Assembly (NCBI GenBank): GCA_023213395.1
Contig: CM041465.1
Coordinates: forward strand, 163,873,741-163,937,740
Direction: 5' to 3'
Origin: Cycas panzhihuaensis
Lineage: Eukaryota > Cycadophyta
Length of the DNA: 64,000 nt
The notes under the pieces are model-generated. The model did no database searches, was not told the DNA's origin, and was given only the letters and a program-made list of their open reading frames with translations. Shown here one piece after another: positions 21,894-33,471 of this stretch. How positions within the stretch are numbered: the first letter of the stretch is position 1; each line of letters opens with the position of its first letter. A program made the position numbers and the translations under genes.

Positions 21894-22091
21894 TTAACTC
21901 TTCGAAGGAGGTATATAGCTACTCACTAGTAAACTGGGTGAGGACTGGGAGTACTTGGGCTCCACTATGACTTGGATTTCATCACCAAGCGCAAGTGCAG
22001 GTATCATAGATGAAGGCCCTAATCGTATACTAGAAGCCTTAGGCATCGAAACTTCACCTACATTTGGACATAAGTTAGAGGTTAGTAGCAT
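21894..22091 (-). other. Antisense open frame in C2 leader, shared with C9
   Basis: A 65-codon minus-strand frame (MLLTSNLCPNVGEVSMPKAS..) upstream of gag has an exact-length counterpart in C9 (51161-51358) with about three quarters of residues conserved. The plus-strand frame over the same bases is also nearly open (EDWEYLGSTMTWISSPSAS..), so the conservation may reflect either strand or RNA structure. Its stop codon overlaps the G2 target site. No known family is recognised. Confidence 0.35.
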
Positions 22092-22280
22092 GACACATCA
22101 CCACTCTTTACCAGCTCTATATTAGGCCTCATTCTTGCATCATTGTTATTGAAAAATACTTAATCATTACTTGATTGTCATCATAGTATTCATTTCTACA
22201 TCCCTACTATGCCAAGTGTATTAGCCATATGTGTTAGTGACACATACTTCTATCATCTCTTCTACTTCTTTATCATCACC

Positions 22281-23262
22281 ATGTAATCTCAATTCAAGCA
22301 GAATGTTAACTGTATATTAAAAGTAAAAAAAGATTAGGATCTATAGTACACTAGAGTTAAAAATATTGTAAAGTGTAAAGGCCTTTGGAGATCCCACTTA
22401 CAACCTACACCCAAAGATACCAAAGAATTATAACATCTATTTACGGTGGATCCGCATACAGCTCCTATAAATGCTATAGCCAAACTATAATGGGAGATAG
22501 ATAGTGAAAAGATTCGTGCAAGAATTCTGTTTGTCATTGATCACTCTTTACATAACTTAATTAATAAAGAGCAACATAATATATCCTGGAAGGTCCTTGA
22601 AGTTCTCAAGAAGAACTTTGATACCAAATCAGATTTAGAATTTGTTCATCTTGTTCTGAAAATGAACAAATTAAAAATATAGAAGGGACGAGCTCATGAG
22701 ACAATAAATCTCCTTTGACCAATTAAACAGGTAATTGATAAAGATTTTAAGACCCAATATATCACTTGGGCATTCTTGATTGAGTCATGTTTACATGTTC
22801 TTGATTATAAAAACTTGCTTGGGAGTCTTCAATCTAGTGGAACATTAAAGACACTCAACTTTGAAGCACTTGTTGATAAGTTCATAGAATTTGACAAGAC
22901 CTTTGATATGAACTTTGTAGCCTATGACTCTCTTCTAGATGAAGCCTTTGAGGTAGAAGAAGAAGTTTGCTATACAAGAAATCAAGGTCCCTCTTATGGT
23001 AGGGGAAATAATTGAGCAAGAGGCAGAGGAAGAAACATGGGAAATCATCCACAAGGTCAACCAAACCCTAAGTCATAGCCTCGACAATCTCAAGGCTAAG
23101 GGCCACCTCAATAAAGAGCAAGACAGTCAGGCCAAACCAGTACCTCTTCAGGGACTGGTAATCAAACTATTATATGTGATCAATATAACCGTGAAGGACA
23201 CTTAGCAAAAGACTGCAGAATCACCACTTATAAGTTGGCCAAGTTCCAATCAAAACATTGAG
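22281..23262 (+). pseudogene. C2 gag
   Basis: Aligned with C9 gag, which starts MSSQFK; here the second codon is a stop (ATGTAATCT). Readable parts include AKL.WEIDSEKIRARILFVI, HNLINKEQHNISWKVLEVL, LESCLHVLDY-like segments, LLGSLQSSGTLKTLNFEAL and FEVEEEVCYTRNQGPSYGRG, then the zinc knuckle CDQYNREGHLAKDC, where the second Cys is Tyr. Multiple stops. It lies between the leader and protease in the normal order. Confidence 0.82.
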
Positions 23263-23349
23263 CCCACAATGTTGAAGACACTTATAAAGAATCCTTTAGT
23301 GTTATAAGTTTTATATAATCACATGTTCAAAGAATTGAGGGATCTTCAA

Positions 23350-24760
23350 CATTAAATGCTATTGACCAACCAAAGAGATACTTTGAAGCTTGATGTGGAT
23401 TTATCACTTGTGAATTCCCTTCACCAATGCCAAGGCCTATTGGAATTTCTAATAGTATGGCTTTAATCAATGGACAGTTGATCATGCACACAAGAGCAAC
23501 TCAACATATGACATGCAATTGCAATCTATATCAGACATTTAACTCAAATGTTTAAGGAGTTGTTTACATGGCTAATAAATCACAATAACTTGTTAAAGGA
23601 ATTGGTAGCATTCACCCAAAACTCCAAGGCTTAGAAGATTTTACATTGCTTGATGTCTTATACATACTTAATCTTAAACAAAACCTACTCTCCTTATCTA
23701 CACTTATCTCTCATGGATTTAATCTGAGTGTAACCGTAAATAACTAGACTTTCCAGGTCATTCACCCTCTAACTAATTAAATGGTTTTGACTGGACATCT
23801 CTCTAGAAAACTTTTTTAACTGAATAACTCTCTATCTTCTAAAGCCCATTGTGCCTAAAGCCCTTGTGCAGATGAAGAATTTGTATTTAATTCCATCTTG
23901 ACCCACCCAACGTTGTCACCAGAAGCTCTTTAACATACTCGTATGGGCCATGTTTACATTGATAGACTTAGAGATCTTTCTAACACTCTTCCAAAGTTCT
24001 CCTCTAATCCCTTTAAATGTGAAGCTTGTATCATTACCAAATCTCATCAACAACCCTTTCCCAAAAGTTAATAGAAATTGAGGCATCTATTACAATTGGT
24101 ACACTCTGATTTGTGCATGCCAATGCCCATTCCTTCACTAAAGGGCAAGTTATATTACATCTCTTTCATTGATGGTTTCACTAGAAAATTATAGGTAGCT
24201 TTTCTACACAAGAAAGATGAAGTCTTCTGTCTATTCAAAGAATTCAAAGTCCTCACTAAAAAAGAGTCAAGTTATCAACTCAAATATCTTCGAACTGATA
24301 ATGGTGGTGAATATACCTCACATGAGTTTAAAAGCTACCTTTAAGACAATGGCATCAAGCATCAAACAATAGTAGTAGGTACCCCATAGTAAAATGGAGT
24401 TACTAAGTGCATGAATAGGACAATCATGAACATGGCTCGGACTATGTTGATATACAAAAATGTACCTACCTACCTATGGGTTGAAGTAATCTAGACAATT
24501 GTTTATTATATCAATGTTGTTAGCCCATCAAAGGAAGGATAAGCACCTAATGAAAAGTGGTCAAGACAAGTCCCTATTATTCACTACTTCAAAATTTTTG
24601 GCTCTACATGTTATGCCCACATTCTAGATGCAGATTGAAATAAACTCTAGCCAAGAGTACTTAAAGGTATATTTGTTGGATACCTATGGATAAGAAAGGG
24701 TATAAGGTCTTTATACCTTCACAATAAAAACTTATCGTTACTAGAGATGTCATTTTTGCA
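23350..24760 (+). pseudogene. C2 protease and integrase
   Basis: The protease site is MHTRATQHMTCN at about 23483; the sister C9 has MDTGATQYMTCN, so both the catalytic Asp and the Gly are lost. GAG-pre-integrase follows (LLDVLYILNLKQNLLSLSTL). The integrase core shows HSDLCMPMP (first Asp), LRTDNGGEYTSHEF (24289; second Asp) and NGVTKCMNR where C9 has NGVVERMNR, so the third acidic residue is Lys. Stops are frequent. Inactive. Confidence 0.85.
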
Positions 24761-24855
24761 GAGACAGTAGATCAATTACTTAAACTGGACTCCAAAGTAC
24801 CCCCACACCACTATAATCATATTATCAAATATGATGTTTAGATTCTAAAATTTAC

Positions 24856-26870
24856 GTGGGGGGGGAGGGGGATAGACATAAATTACTCCAAATATTGGAA
24901 GCTGTTAATAGATCCTCGGAAGATATAAGTTGTGACTCTGAACCGATGAGTGCACATCTAACACCATCCTTTGAAGATAGCAGAGTTCACAAAGGCAAAG
25001 CCATTATAGAAGAACCATCCTCTCCACCTTCAGTTGATAAAGGTAAAATAGTGGTAGAAGGACCATCATCCTCAGGTGTATCAACATCCTCCTCACAAAA
25101 TAATCATTTTAATGAATAAGATGAGAACCAAGAAGTTGAGGAAATGAGAACTGCATTCCCAACTCAAGAATCTCTGGAAGGCTGCCAACTCAATAAGGAT
25201 ATACGAACAAATAAGGTGGGTAAAACTAGCACTCAAAGTTCCCATAAAGTAAGGATACAAGAATCATTATATACTGAGCTTAAACTAATAGAACTACACC
25301 TTACTCTTAATGAAGATCCCTTAATATACCAAGAAGTTATAAAGCATGCAGCTTGGAGAAATGCCATGAATAAAGAGTACCAATCTCTTATCAAGAATGG
25401 TACATAGAAGCTCGTTGATCTACCACTTGGCAGAAAGGTAGGTCAAAATAAATGGGTCTTCGAAAACAAATATAAATTAGATGGCACCCTTGAAAAATAT
25501 AAGGTGAGGTTAGTTGCTAAAGGATTTACACAAAGGGAAGGCATCGACTACATTAAAGTCTTTGCACCTACAACTAAGTGACCTACAATTAGAATTCTTG
25601 TGGCCTTGGTTACTCAACAGGATTACAAAATCCACCAACTCGATATTAAGATCGCATTTCTCAATGGAGATCTTAAAGAAGAAATTTACATGGCTCAGCC
25701 AAAAGGATATGAGATTAAAGGTCAAGAGCATAAGGTTTGCAGGCTCAGAAAGTCCTTATATGACCTTAAACAAGCCCCTCATGCTTGGCTTGCTAAGTTG
25801 TCTAATAGAATGAGACAACTTAGATACAGGGTTTGTGACTACCAAGATATTGATGCAACATTGTTGATCAAGCATAATAAGGATAAAGTCACTTATCTCA
25901 TAATCTTTATGGATGACATGCTAGTAATGGGTAATAGTGAACAGGCAATAAGCTAGGTGAAAAAGGACATTGGCAAAACATTCGAATTGTCTGACCTCGG
26001 TTTGATAAAATATTACTTGGAAATTAAAATAACACAAAAGAATAGAAAAATTTTCCTCTCCTAAGAAAAGTACATTAATGATCTTCTAACCAAGTTTTAG
26101 TTAAAAAATGCTCGACTAGTGGTTTTACCTATGGACCCTAATACCAAACTCTCAACTTAAGGTGACACTAGAGAGGCAGACACAACACTCTATAGGAAAC
26201 TTATAAGTAGTCTCATTTACACTACCAATATAAAGTTAGATATTACAAACTCTATCAGTATTCTTGCTCATTACATGATAAATCCTAAGCAAAATCATTA
26301 GCATGCAGTAGTGCAAGTATTGAGATACCTTAAGATGACTAACAAATATGGTCTATTGTATGAACCTAATTCAGAGTTCAAACTTTCTACATACACAGAC
26401 TTAGATTTTTTAGGAGATAAGATATAGGAAGATCTACATTTGGGTATGTAACATTTCTTGGAATAGCACCAATATCATGGAGATCCATATAGTAGAATAT
26501 AATTGCAGATTCAACTATCGAAACTGAATACATTACTACTTTTGAGACCAGTAAGGAGGTGATATGGCTGAGAAAATTATTGGAAATATTGAATATCACC
26601 CAAACAACTCCTATGAGTCTTCATGTAGATAATCAATCAGCAATCTGCATGGCAGAAAATCTTGTATTTCACGATCGTACCAAACACGTAAGTACAAAAG
26701 TCCACAAGATTACGGAACTTGTTCATGATGGCACAATTCAACTAGAATACTACCCCATAGCAGATCAAGTGGCCGATATCTTTACCAAACAACTTCAAAA
26801 GGTGAAGTTTGAATAGTTTCGAAGGCAGCTCAGCCTTAGGACCTCCATCTTTAATTGATCAAAGAATATG
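24856..26870 (+). pseudogene. C2 reverse transcriptase and RNase H
   Basis: After a Ser/Pro-rich linker (24856-25120), RT reads KWVFENKYKLDGTLEKYKVR, LVAKGFTQREGIDY, QLDIKIAFLNGDLKEEIYM, LRKSLYDLKQAPHAWLAKL and IFMDDMLVMGNS with the catalytic DD intact (about 25908). Next come LRYLK and LYRKLISSLIY. RNase H shows DLDFLGDK (for TDSDWAGD) and VDNQSAICMAENLVFHDRTK and VADIFTKQLQ near 26630-26800. About ten stops or frame changes. Closest to C9 among elements here. Confidence 0.87.
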
Positions 26871-27306
26871 GCAACAAGATCATCATACTCTATTCTCTTC
26901 ATGAAAATCCCTTATGGGCGTGGAAGAATAAGAGTAAGTCTCTACTTTATCTTGTTTGTGAAAATCCCATGTAGGCACGAAATGATAAGGGTTATACTAG
27001 TTTAGAAAATCAGAACCTATGAAAACCCAAAAGGGCATAAGGGATGACCAAACGGTATATAGAGACTTAGCAAATTAAGCTGTACATTTAAGTTACTTGG
27101 TTATCAGGCTACATCAAAGAGCCACCTTAGCCATTTTGATTTATAAAAGGGGCTATAGATCTTAAAAAGTTTGTGGGTTTTTATTTTCCATAAGGGTTTT
27201 CCTACAAAAGTGTTATTTAAAATTTCAATGTAATAATGAGGCTTAACTGAAGACCTCATGGAATAGATTTTCTCAAAAAATGACCTTCCACCATTAAAGG
27301 GAGGGT
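26871..27306 (+). other. C2 3' untranslated region and polypurine tract
   Basis: About 430 bp between the end of RNase H and the 3' LTR, conserved in C9 (54935-55400) and in reverse in C4 (33773-34230). It carries a reiterated ~60-bp motif (GAAAAYCCC..GGGC..GGAA..AAGAGTAAG). The purine tract AAAGGGAGGGT abuts the LTR. Confidence 0.7.
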
Positions 27307-27618
27307 TGAAAGAGGTTAATGTATCAAGGTCATTTGTGTAGATTAATTATTTGACCTTGGAATATATTATTAGCATTAGTCTCTTAATAAAATGCACTTT
27401 ATGTGCATTTAGATGTAATTTTGAGTTCATGTCATTAGGCAGGAAAATCCTAACCCTAATGCTCACCCTTAATAATAAAAGGTGAAATCTCAAGGGGGGC
27501 GTTATTATTCATTCTCACCTCCAAGGTTACTCTCATATCTTGTTTCATCTTCTTTTTCATTCTCCATTGCCATTATGTGCATGTGAGTGATTTATTCTCT
27601 AGATCCATCCTTCCTTCA
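27307..27618 (+). repeat. C2 3' LTR
   Basis: 312 bp, TGAAAGAGGTTAAT to CCTTCCTTCA, followed by the TAAAA half of the TSD. Confidence 0.92.
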
Positions 27619-28220
27619 TAAAAGTCTCTAAAGACCTGAGTACATTGAAGATTAAACAATTAAGTATTATGTTGAATACTGTAAAAGAGAAGAAAAGCTC
27701 AAATGACTCCTTAGAATATGCCTTTGCAACTAAGACAAGAATCAAGTCTAATTCCTAAGCTAAAAGTTCAAGATCAAGGAACCAATCCCTGAGGGGAAGA
27801 AATAGGAATCCTAAACAAGAGACATATCAAGAGTATCAACCTATATACCAATCTCCCCATTAAAGGAATCAAAGAGCTCATCAAAGGTATCTAAGTCAAC
27901 AAAGATATCAAAGTCAAGAAAGACATTAAGAATCAAGCTAATGTTATGAAAATTACCAAGGTCATACCAACTTTTAAAGGCTTAACTTCAATTATCCAAG
28001 CAATAGACAAAGGGATAATTAAGGTCCATACTTGGAAAGAGGAAGGACATCCTCCATTGATAAAAGAAACCTTAGAAGTAGAAGTCTTAATCAAAGAGGA
28101 AGGGATCCAATTTATTATATATTTTATCATAAAATTAGCCACACTAAAGATAAGTGCTTTGCTAAGAATGATCCTCCTACAAAGGGTAGTGTTAATGTAG
28201 TTATTGAAACTAGATAGAAT
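27619..28220 (+). pseudogene. C1 gag, C-terminal part
   Basis: Continues the frame left at 13173: VSKDLSTLKIKQLSIMLNTV, KKSSNDSLEYAFATKTRIKS, then a basic Arg/Gln/Ser-rich stretch and a knuckle remnant YYIFYHKISHTKDKCFAK, in which the first two Cys of CX2CX4HX4C are replaced. The domain order (helical core, basic linker, knuckle) is normal for Copia gag. Stops at several CAA/CAG-type positions. Confidence 0.8.
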
Positions 28221-28259
28221 GATCATCTATTCTTATCAAGCTTTGTTACCCATGAAAAG

Positions 28260-29560
28260 AAAGAAAATTATTGATATATTGAGTCTAATTTCTCTCTATA
28301 TATAACCCATAAAGAAGAAATATTTTAAAATATTGATGGAACTAGAAAGGGCCTAATCATATTTGTTGATGGTACATCACACGAATCTACTAGAAGAGGC
28401 AAAGTTATCATCATGAAAGATTTAAGTGAAAATAGATATCTTAATGATGTTCTCTACATTCCATCTCTTAAGAAAAATCTTCTATCAATAGGACAGATAA
28501 TGGAATAGGACTATAAAGTTATATTTGACAATAGTAAATGTACTATTAAGGAGAAAAGAAAGAATAAAGTAGTTATTGCAAAAGAAAAGATGACTAAAGA
28601 TAGACTTTTCAAGTTAGTTTTAACTCCTTTGAATAACTATGCATTGAAGACAACAATTAAATCAGATAGTGACATGTGGAACAAAATATTTGGCCGCCTA
28701 AACTATGGAAGCTTAGCCCTTATGAAGAAAATGAATATGGTTGAAGACTACCACAAATTGAAGCCAACAAGGATATTTATGAGGGTTGCCTACTAGGGAA
28801 GCAACATAGAAAAAGTTTTCCTAATGGAAGTCATAGAGCAAAGGGACTGCTTCACTTAATCTATATAGATCTTTGTGGTCTAATGGATGTCTCATCACTA
28901 GCTCATACAAAGTATTTCCTCACCTTCATTGATGATTACACAAAAAAGGTATAGGCCTTTTTCCTAAAATTTAAAGTAGATGTATTTCAACATTTTATAA
29001 ACTTCAAAACCTTTCTGGAGAAGTAAAGTGGACACAAGATACTTTTCCTATAATCAAATAATATGGGAGAGCTTATTTCTAATGAATTGAATACCTATTA
29101 TACATACCATAGCATTAGAAGGCAATACACCAACCTCTATACTCCATAAGAAAATAGGATTATTGAATGTAAAAATTACACCATAGTTGAAATGGTTAGG
29201 TGCATGCTAAAAGATAAGAATTTGGGATATGAGTTTTGGCTAGAAGTTATTCACACTACAGTTTACCTCTTTAATAGGTGTACTACCAAGGCCCTTAGGT
29301 GGATGATACCCAAAGAAGTGTGGACTAGTTACAAGCCTAGTATTCATCACTTGAGAATCTTTAGATGCTTGGCTTATGTCCATGTTCTAAAATAAAAGAG
29401 AACTAAACTTGATGATAAGAGAATTAAGTATATATTTATTGGGTATAGTGATGTGTCCAAATCATATAAGGTGTATGACCCCAAACAAAGAATGGTTATG
29501 GTTAGTAGAGATATTGTATTTAAAGAGGATAATTATTATCATTCAGATTACATCTAAGAT
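28260..29560 (+). pseudogene. C1 protease region and integrase
   Basis: The protease area is very decayed (IESNFSLYITH in place of the (D/S)SGAS-H-T site), then VDGTSHESTRRGKVIIMKDL and LNDVLYIPSLKKNLLSIGQ, the standard Copia stretch after the protease. GAG-pre-integrase MWNKIFGRLNYGSLALMKKM (28674) follows. The integrase core has IDLCG, FLTFIDDYTKKV, SNNMGELISNEL (second Asp replaced) and IIECKNYTIVEMVRCML (Glu kept), then YEFWLEVIHTTVYLFNRC. Stops throughout. Confidence 0.82.
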
Positions 29561-29839
29561 AAATGAAAGAATATTATGATAAACTCTGACTCATCTCCTA
29601 GGTCTACATATATACCACCTAAATAGGATTCAAGGCAAAATATTGGTGTATCAAGGCCAAGTGAGGGAACCTCCTCTCAACCTCAAAGATTTCCCAAATG
29701 GGTTCAAAAAAGTCATGACTTGGATAACATATTAGACAATAACTATGACATGCGATCTACTCATTCACATCAGGTTAACTTCACCCTTATGTGTCAAATA
29801 ATGGTAGTCCATGAGCCTCACATCTTTGAAGAGGCAGAT

Positions 29840-31330
29840 ATTCATTATGAATCGAGATAAGCTATGGAAGATGAATATAATTATATAGTCAAAAATGATA
29901 CATGAGAACTCATTGGCCTTTCTCCCAATAAAATAGCCATTAGAACCAAACAAGTCTACAAGACTAAATTCAGATATGATGGATCTATTGATAAACATAA
30001 AGCTAGACCTGTTGCCAAAGGATATGCCTAAAGAGAAGGTGTAGATTATAGTGAAACTTTTGCTCCTATTACTCGAATGAAAATTATTTATATGATATTG
30101 AGTCTAACTACCCAAAAATATTGGAATGTTTATCAAATGGATTTTAAAAGTGCATTTCTCAATGGCTATATTGAAGAGGACATATATGTTCAATGACTAA
30201 AAGGTTTTGAAGTCAAGGGGGAAGAAAATAAATTATATAAACTTAAAAAGGCACTTTATGGTTTAAAATAAGCACCTAAAACATGGTACTCTAGGATAGA
30301 CAAATACTTCCGAGACCAAGGATTCAAAAGAACTCAATCGAATATGAATTTGTACATTAAAATCAAAGGAGATTCCATATTGATAGCGAGACTTTATGTT
30401 GATGACCTTGTTTATATAAGAAATGACTCCTACATCTCTCAAAAATTCAAAGATGACATGTGTAAAGAGTTCAAAATGACAGACTTGGGGTTGATGTATT
30501 ACTTCCAAGGATTAGAAGTTTGGTAAGACAATGTTGGTATCTTTATCTCTTAAAGGAAATATACCTTAGACTTACTCTAAAAGTTTAATATGAGTAATTG
30601 CAAGGCCTTATCCATACCAGCAGAAGTTGGTATCAAACTATCCAAACTTGATGATTCTACACCAGTGGATCCTATATTATATAGACAATTGATTGGCAGC
30701 CTAATATACTTGACATCTACACGACCTACTATCATGCATAAAGTTAGTGTTATATCAAGATTTATGCAAGATCCTAAATCTACTCATTGGTAAGTGGTTA
30801 AGTGTATTCTACGGTATCTAAACAGCATGATAGATTATGGGCTATATTATAAACTTTCACCAAGTTTTAGATTGATTAGGTATACAAATTTTGATTGGGC
30901 AAGTGACATTGATAATAGAAAGTCTACTTTTGGATACACTTTCAATTTAGGTTTAGCAGCTATTACATGGAGTACCAATAAGTAGAATACTATCTCATTA
31001 TCTATAGTAGAAGTAGAGTATAAAGTAGTGGTTTCAGGTGCATGCAAAACAGTTTGACTATGTCGACTATTACATGATCTTCATTTGGAACAAAATGGTG
31101 CTACTATGATTTGGTGTGATAATCAAAGTACTATTCAAATTACATGTAATCCAATCTTCCATGGAAGAACCTAACACATTGAGACATAACATTATTTCAT
31201 TTGGGAACTTGTCCAAGTAGGTGAAATAAAATTGGTTTACTATAACATGAAAGATCAAACAATAGACATCTTTATAAAGGCACTTGGGAAAGTTAAGTTC
31301 TATAAATTCAAAGATAAGCTCAAAGTTACA
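29840..31330 (+). pseudogene. C1 reverse transcriptase and RNase H
   Basis: RT: KTKFRYDGSIDKHKARPVAK, FAPITRMK, MDFKSAFLNGYIEED, KKALYGLK.APKTWYSRI, ILIARLYVDDLVYIRND with the YVDD box intact (30394), MTDLGLMYYFQGLEV, LYRQLIGSLIYLTSTRP. RNase [47 protein letters not shown], and DIFIKALGKVKFYKF. About nine stops. The RNase H matches that of C7 better than those of C2 or C8. Confidence 0.86.
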
Positions 31331-31354
31331 CATAATGAATATTATGGAAGAGAA

Positions 31355-31653
31355 TGTTAGCAATAATGTTCATTACCTTATGTTAAGGTGTGCAAATGCA
31401 TTGGGGATATGTAAGGCTACCCTAGCTAACTATAGCCAACTTTGGAATAAGGTACATATTATTTAATTTATTATTTTATTATTTTAATTTCAAAAAAGTG
31501 TTAGTTGAGGTAGGCTTCTGCCCACCTCTTGACCTATAAATAAATAATGCATAATACATCGATGTTTTTCAATACCACCTATGAATAGAATTTTGATATT
31601 ATTTTTTGGTAATATGGTTTAGTCTTGTTCTACTCTTTTGCCCAATTACTTCA
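31355..31653 (+). repeat. C1 3' LTR
   Basis: 299 bp, TGTTAGCAATAATG to CAATTACTTCA, preceded by the purine-rich GGAAGAGAA and followed by AAAGC. The right end was set by three agreeing lines: homology with the 5' LTR end, homology with the end of C7's LTR (..CCTAATTTCA, 48350), and the point where the C0 RNase H residues resume. Confidence 0.82.
31535..31543 (+). promoter_or_regulatory. TATA-box candidate in C1 LTR
   Basis: TATAAATAA within ACCTATAAATAA, ~180 bp into the LTR, preceded by a CCCACCTCTTGACC segment also present in the 5' LTR (9810-9830). Consistent with the U3 promoter of an LTR. Confidence 0.55.
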
Positions 31654-32057
31654 AAAGCTTCCTTAATAACTTTGGCCAAGGCATAACATTTAGCCTCGAT
31701 TATAGAAAGACTAAAATGTTATATTTTTTCACTCATCCAGGTAATTGAAGTAAACCTAAGAAAGAAAACATAACCAATAGTTGATTTTCTCTCACCAATA
31801 TCTCTAGGTCAATCATAATTTCTAAAATTGATTAACTAAAGATTAAGATTAGTATGATTATAGTTAAGGCCATACTAAATGGTACCTTATAGATATTATA
31901 AAATTCCTTTATTTTCCTTCCAATAGGAATCATACAGTTTTTGCATGAATTTGAAGCATAAAGCATCTAAATAAAATATATTAGGATGTGTATGAGTTAA
32001 ATAGATTCAGCTTCTAACAAATTATTAATATAGAGTTAGAGTAACTAAAGAAGATTT
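31654..32057 (-). pseudogene. C0: old minus-strand Copia, RT end and first half of RNase H
   Basis: Minus-strand translation from right to left gives HTHPNIFYLDALCFKFMQK (the Y-T-TRPD---A---SRFMQ region), WKENKGIL-YL-GTI-YGL, then ERKSTIGYVFFLRFTSITW and SIIEAKCYALAKVIKEA, i.e. Copia RNase H up to the point where C1 entered. The continuation is at 9633. Frameshifts are visible about every 60 bp. Confidence 0.7.
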
Positions 32058-32279
32058 TGTTGTGACCCCAATTAATTCAATTATTATCTAAAGGCACATT
32101 TAAATGGCTACATCTATTTGCTAAATGATATTATATCACTCATGTAATTATATGACTATTATATCATTTATTTTATAATTAATTATTTGGTCTTTGACCC
32201 TTTAGTGTATTTACCAGTGCTTGTGCATTCATTCCTTATTCATACTCTTGTTATTAATTATAACCTTAGGTTCATAACA
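32058..32279 (+). repeat. Unpaired Copia-type LTR with primer-binding site
   Basis: TGTTGTGACCCC at the left and TTCATAACA at the right define a 222-bp LTR, followed after two bases by TGGTATTAGAGCA (32282-32294), a tRNA-iMet primer site. I find no matching 3' LTR in the window. It abuts the end of readable C0 sequence, so it probably belongs to a truncated plus-strand element inserted in C0. Confidence 0.6.
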
Positions 32280-33471
32280 AGTGGTATTAGAGCAAGCATT
32301 CTACCTTATGGAAAGATAATAATAATAAAAGAATAGAAATAAGAAAAGAACTCTCCAACTATAAATTGTTGATCTTCCTCTTACACTCACCATATATTCG
32401 TGCCCTCCCCACATTTCCCTTGTATCTATATAATCTGTTATTATGCATTGAATTCGAATTATTATGTAATCTGTTAAAGAGATTAGTATCAAATCACCAC
32501 TAATATATTTATAATATTAAAAGGGATGTATTACATGAATGGTAAAATTACCATAGATGTAAATAGTATATATATTTATGGATGAGATGTTGAATGAAAG
32601 TTAAAATATTAACATCAGTATTGTAGTATACCTAGGACTTGCATATTGAAATCTTTATGCAAATTTATATTTAACATTCTCTACCTTTATTTTGCAAGTC
32701 CTTCATAAATGATATAATATATTCTAGTTAATTCTTTAGTAAAGTGCTTTGGCATCATAATCATAGTCTAAGATTCAACGTGGTATCTTGGTACCTATGA
32801 TGTTGCCACATTCTTGGTGTTATTTATATTTTCCATAATATTTGAAATGTTTTCTAATAGTACAAATACTATCCTCAAGGCTTCATTATTTTGGGGAAAA
32901 TTTGGTTGCTTTAGGGTTACATGCGAACTTCCTTCTTAAGCATATTATTTTGATAATTTATTTTAGTTTAAGGCATTTCTCTATAAGAGTATATGTGTTG
33001 ACTATTGAATGCCATAATTGTAATGGATTTATTTAGTGGGAATTATGCTAACTTCTACTCTTTTCATAAACTAATGAGTTTAATTGTACTTCTTAAGTCT
33101 TTAAAATTTATAAATTTTTAGCTTCCTTTATGACCTAGAATTTTCAAGGTCTCTAAGTTTTTTGGTATGGTTATCATTGCTAAGGATTTGTGTATATGTG
33201 TTGTATCAATGGTTTTATAATTGTTTCTCTTATTATTATTACTTCTTTTAACCCTAAGTTGTCTTTCTTAATTTCTATTGGGTGCCTTGAGTCTTCAAAA
33301 TTATGTCTTTCACAAAATAGGTAATGTTTATTATAAATTAGGTCTATAGCTATAAGTAGGCATAGAAAACACAATCTAACATAGAAAGCATATAGACAAA
33401 AATGTATAACACAGAAAATTTAGTAAGATAGAATAAAAGTCCTTTGAGCATTAGTAATATTAACAACATAA
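32280..33471. other. Unassigned AT-rich stretch
   Basis: Possibly the internal region of the element whose LTR ends at 32279, but no gag or pol motif is readable in six frames. A 10-bp inverted pair AGGACTTGCA / TGCAAGTCCT occurs near 32635 and 32693. Nothing else recognised. Confidence 0.3.

Larger units (their letters stand above)
13174..27618 (+). mobile_element. C2: Copia element inserted in C1 gag, carrying G2
   Basis: LTRs 13174-13486 (313 bp) and 27307-27618 (312 bp) are highly similar to each other and to those of C9. TSDs are TAGAA (13169-13173) and TAAAA (27619-27623), one mismatch. Removing C2 and one TSD restores the C1 gag frame. Primer-binding site TGGTATTAGAGC is at 13489-13500 and a purine tract sits at 27290-27306. 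Gene order is gag, protease, integrase, RT, RNase H. Without G2 the element is ~7.6 kb. Domains are easy to recognise, but many stops and lost catalytic residues (protease, integrase) show it is dead. Confidence 0.9.
9634..31653 (+). mobile_element. C1: Copia element carrying nested C2 and G2
   Basis: LTRs at 9634-9867 and 31355-31653 match through their shared part; near-perfect duplications AAAGT (9629-9633) and AAAGC (31654-31658) flank the element. It is inserted in the RNase H region of C0: minus-strand residues up to AKVIKEA on the right and from IKSLINEF on the left are contiguous in Copia RNase H. Order is LTR, primer site, ~2.8-kb leader, gag (split by C2), protease, integrase, RT, RNase H, LTR, the Copia gene order. 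Without C2 and its extra TSD the element is ~7.6 kb. Stops in every domain make it non-autonomous. Confidence 0.85.

Noticed and set aside
31355-31575. C1 3' LTR ending at CAATA (31575)
   Set aside because: The 5' LTR end and C7's LTR align further right, to 31653, and the C0 coding sequence resumes only there; ending at 31575 gives no target duplication.
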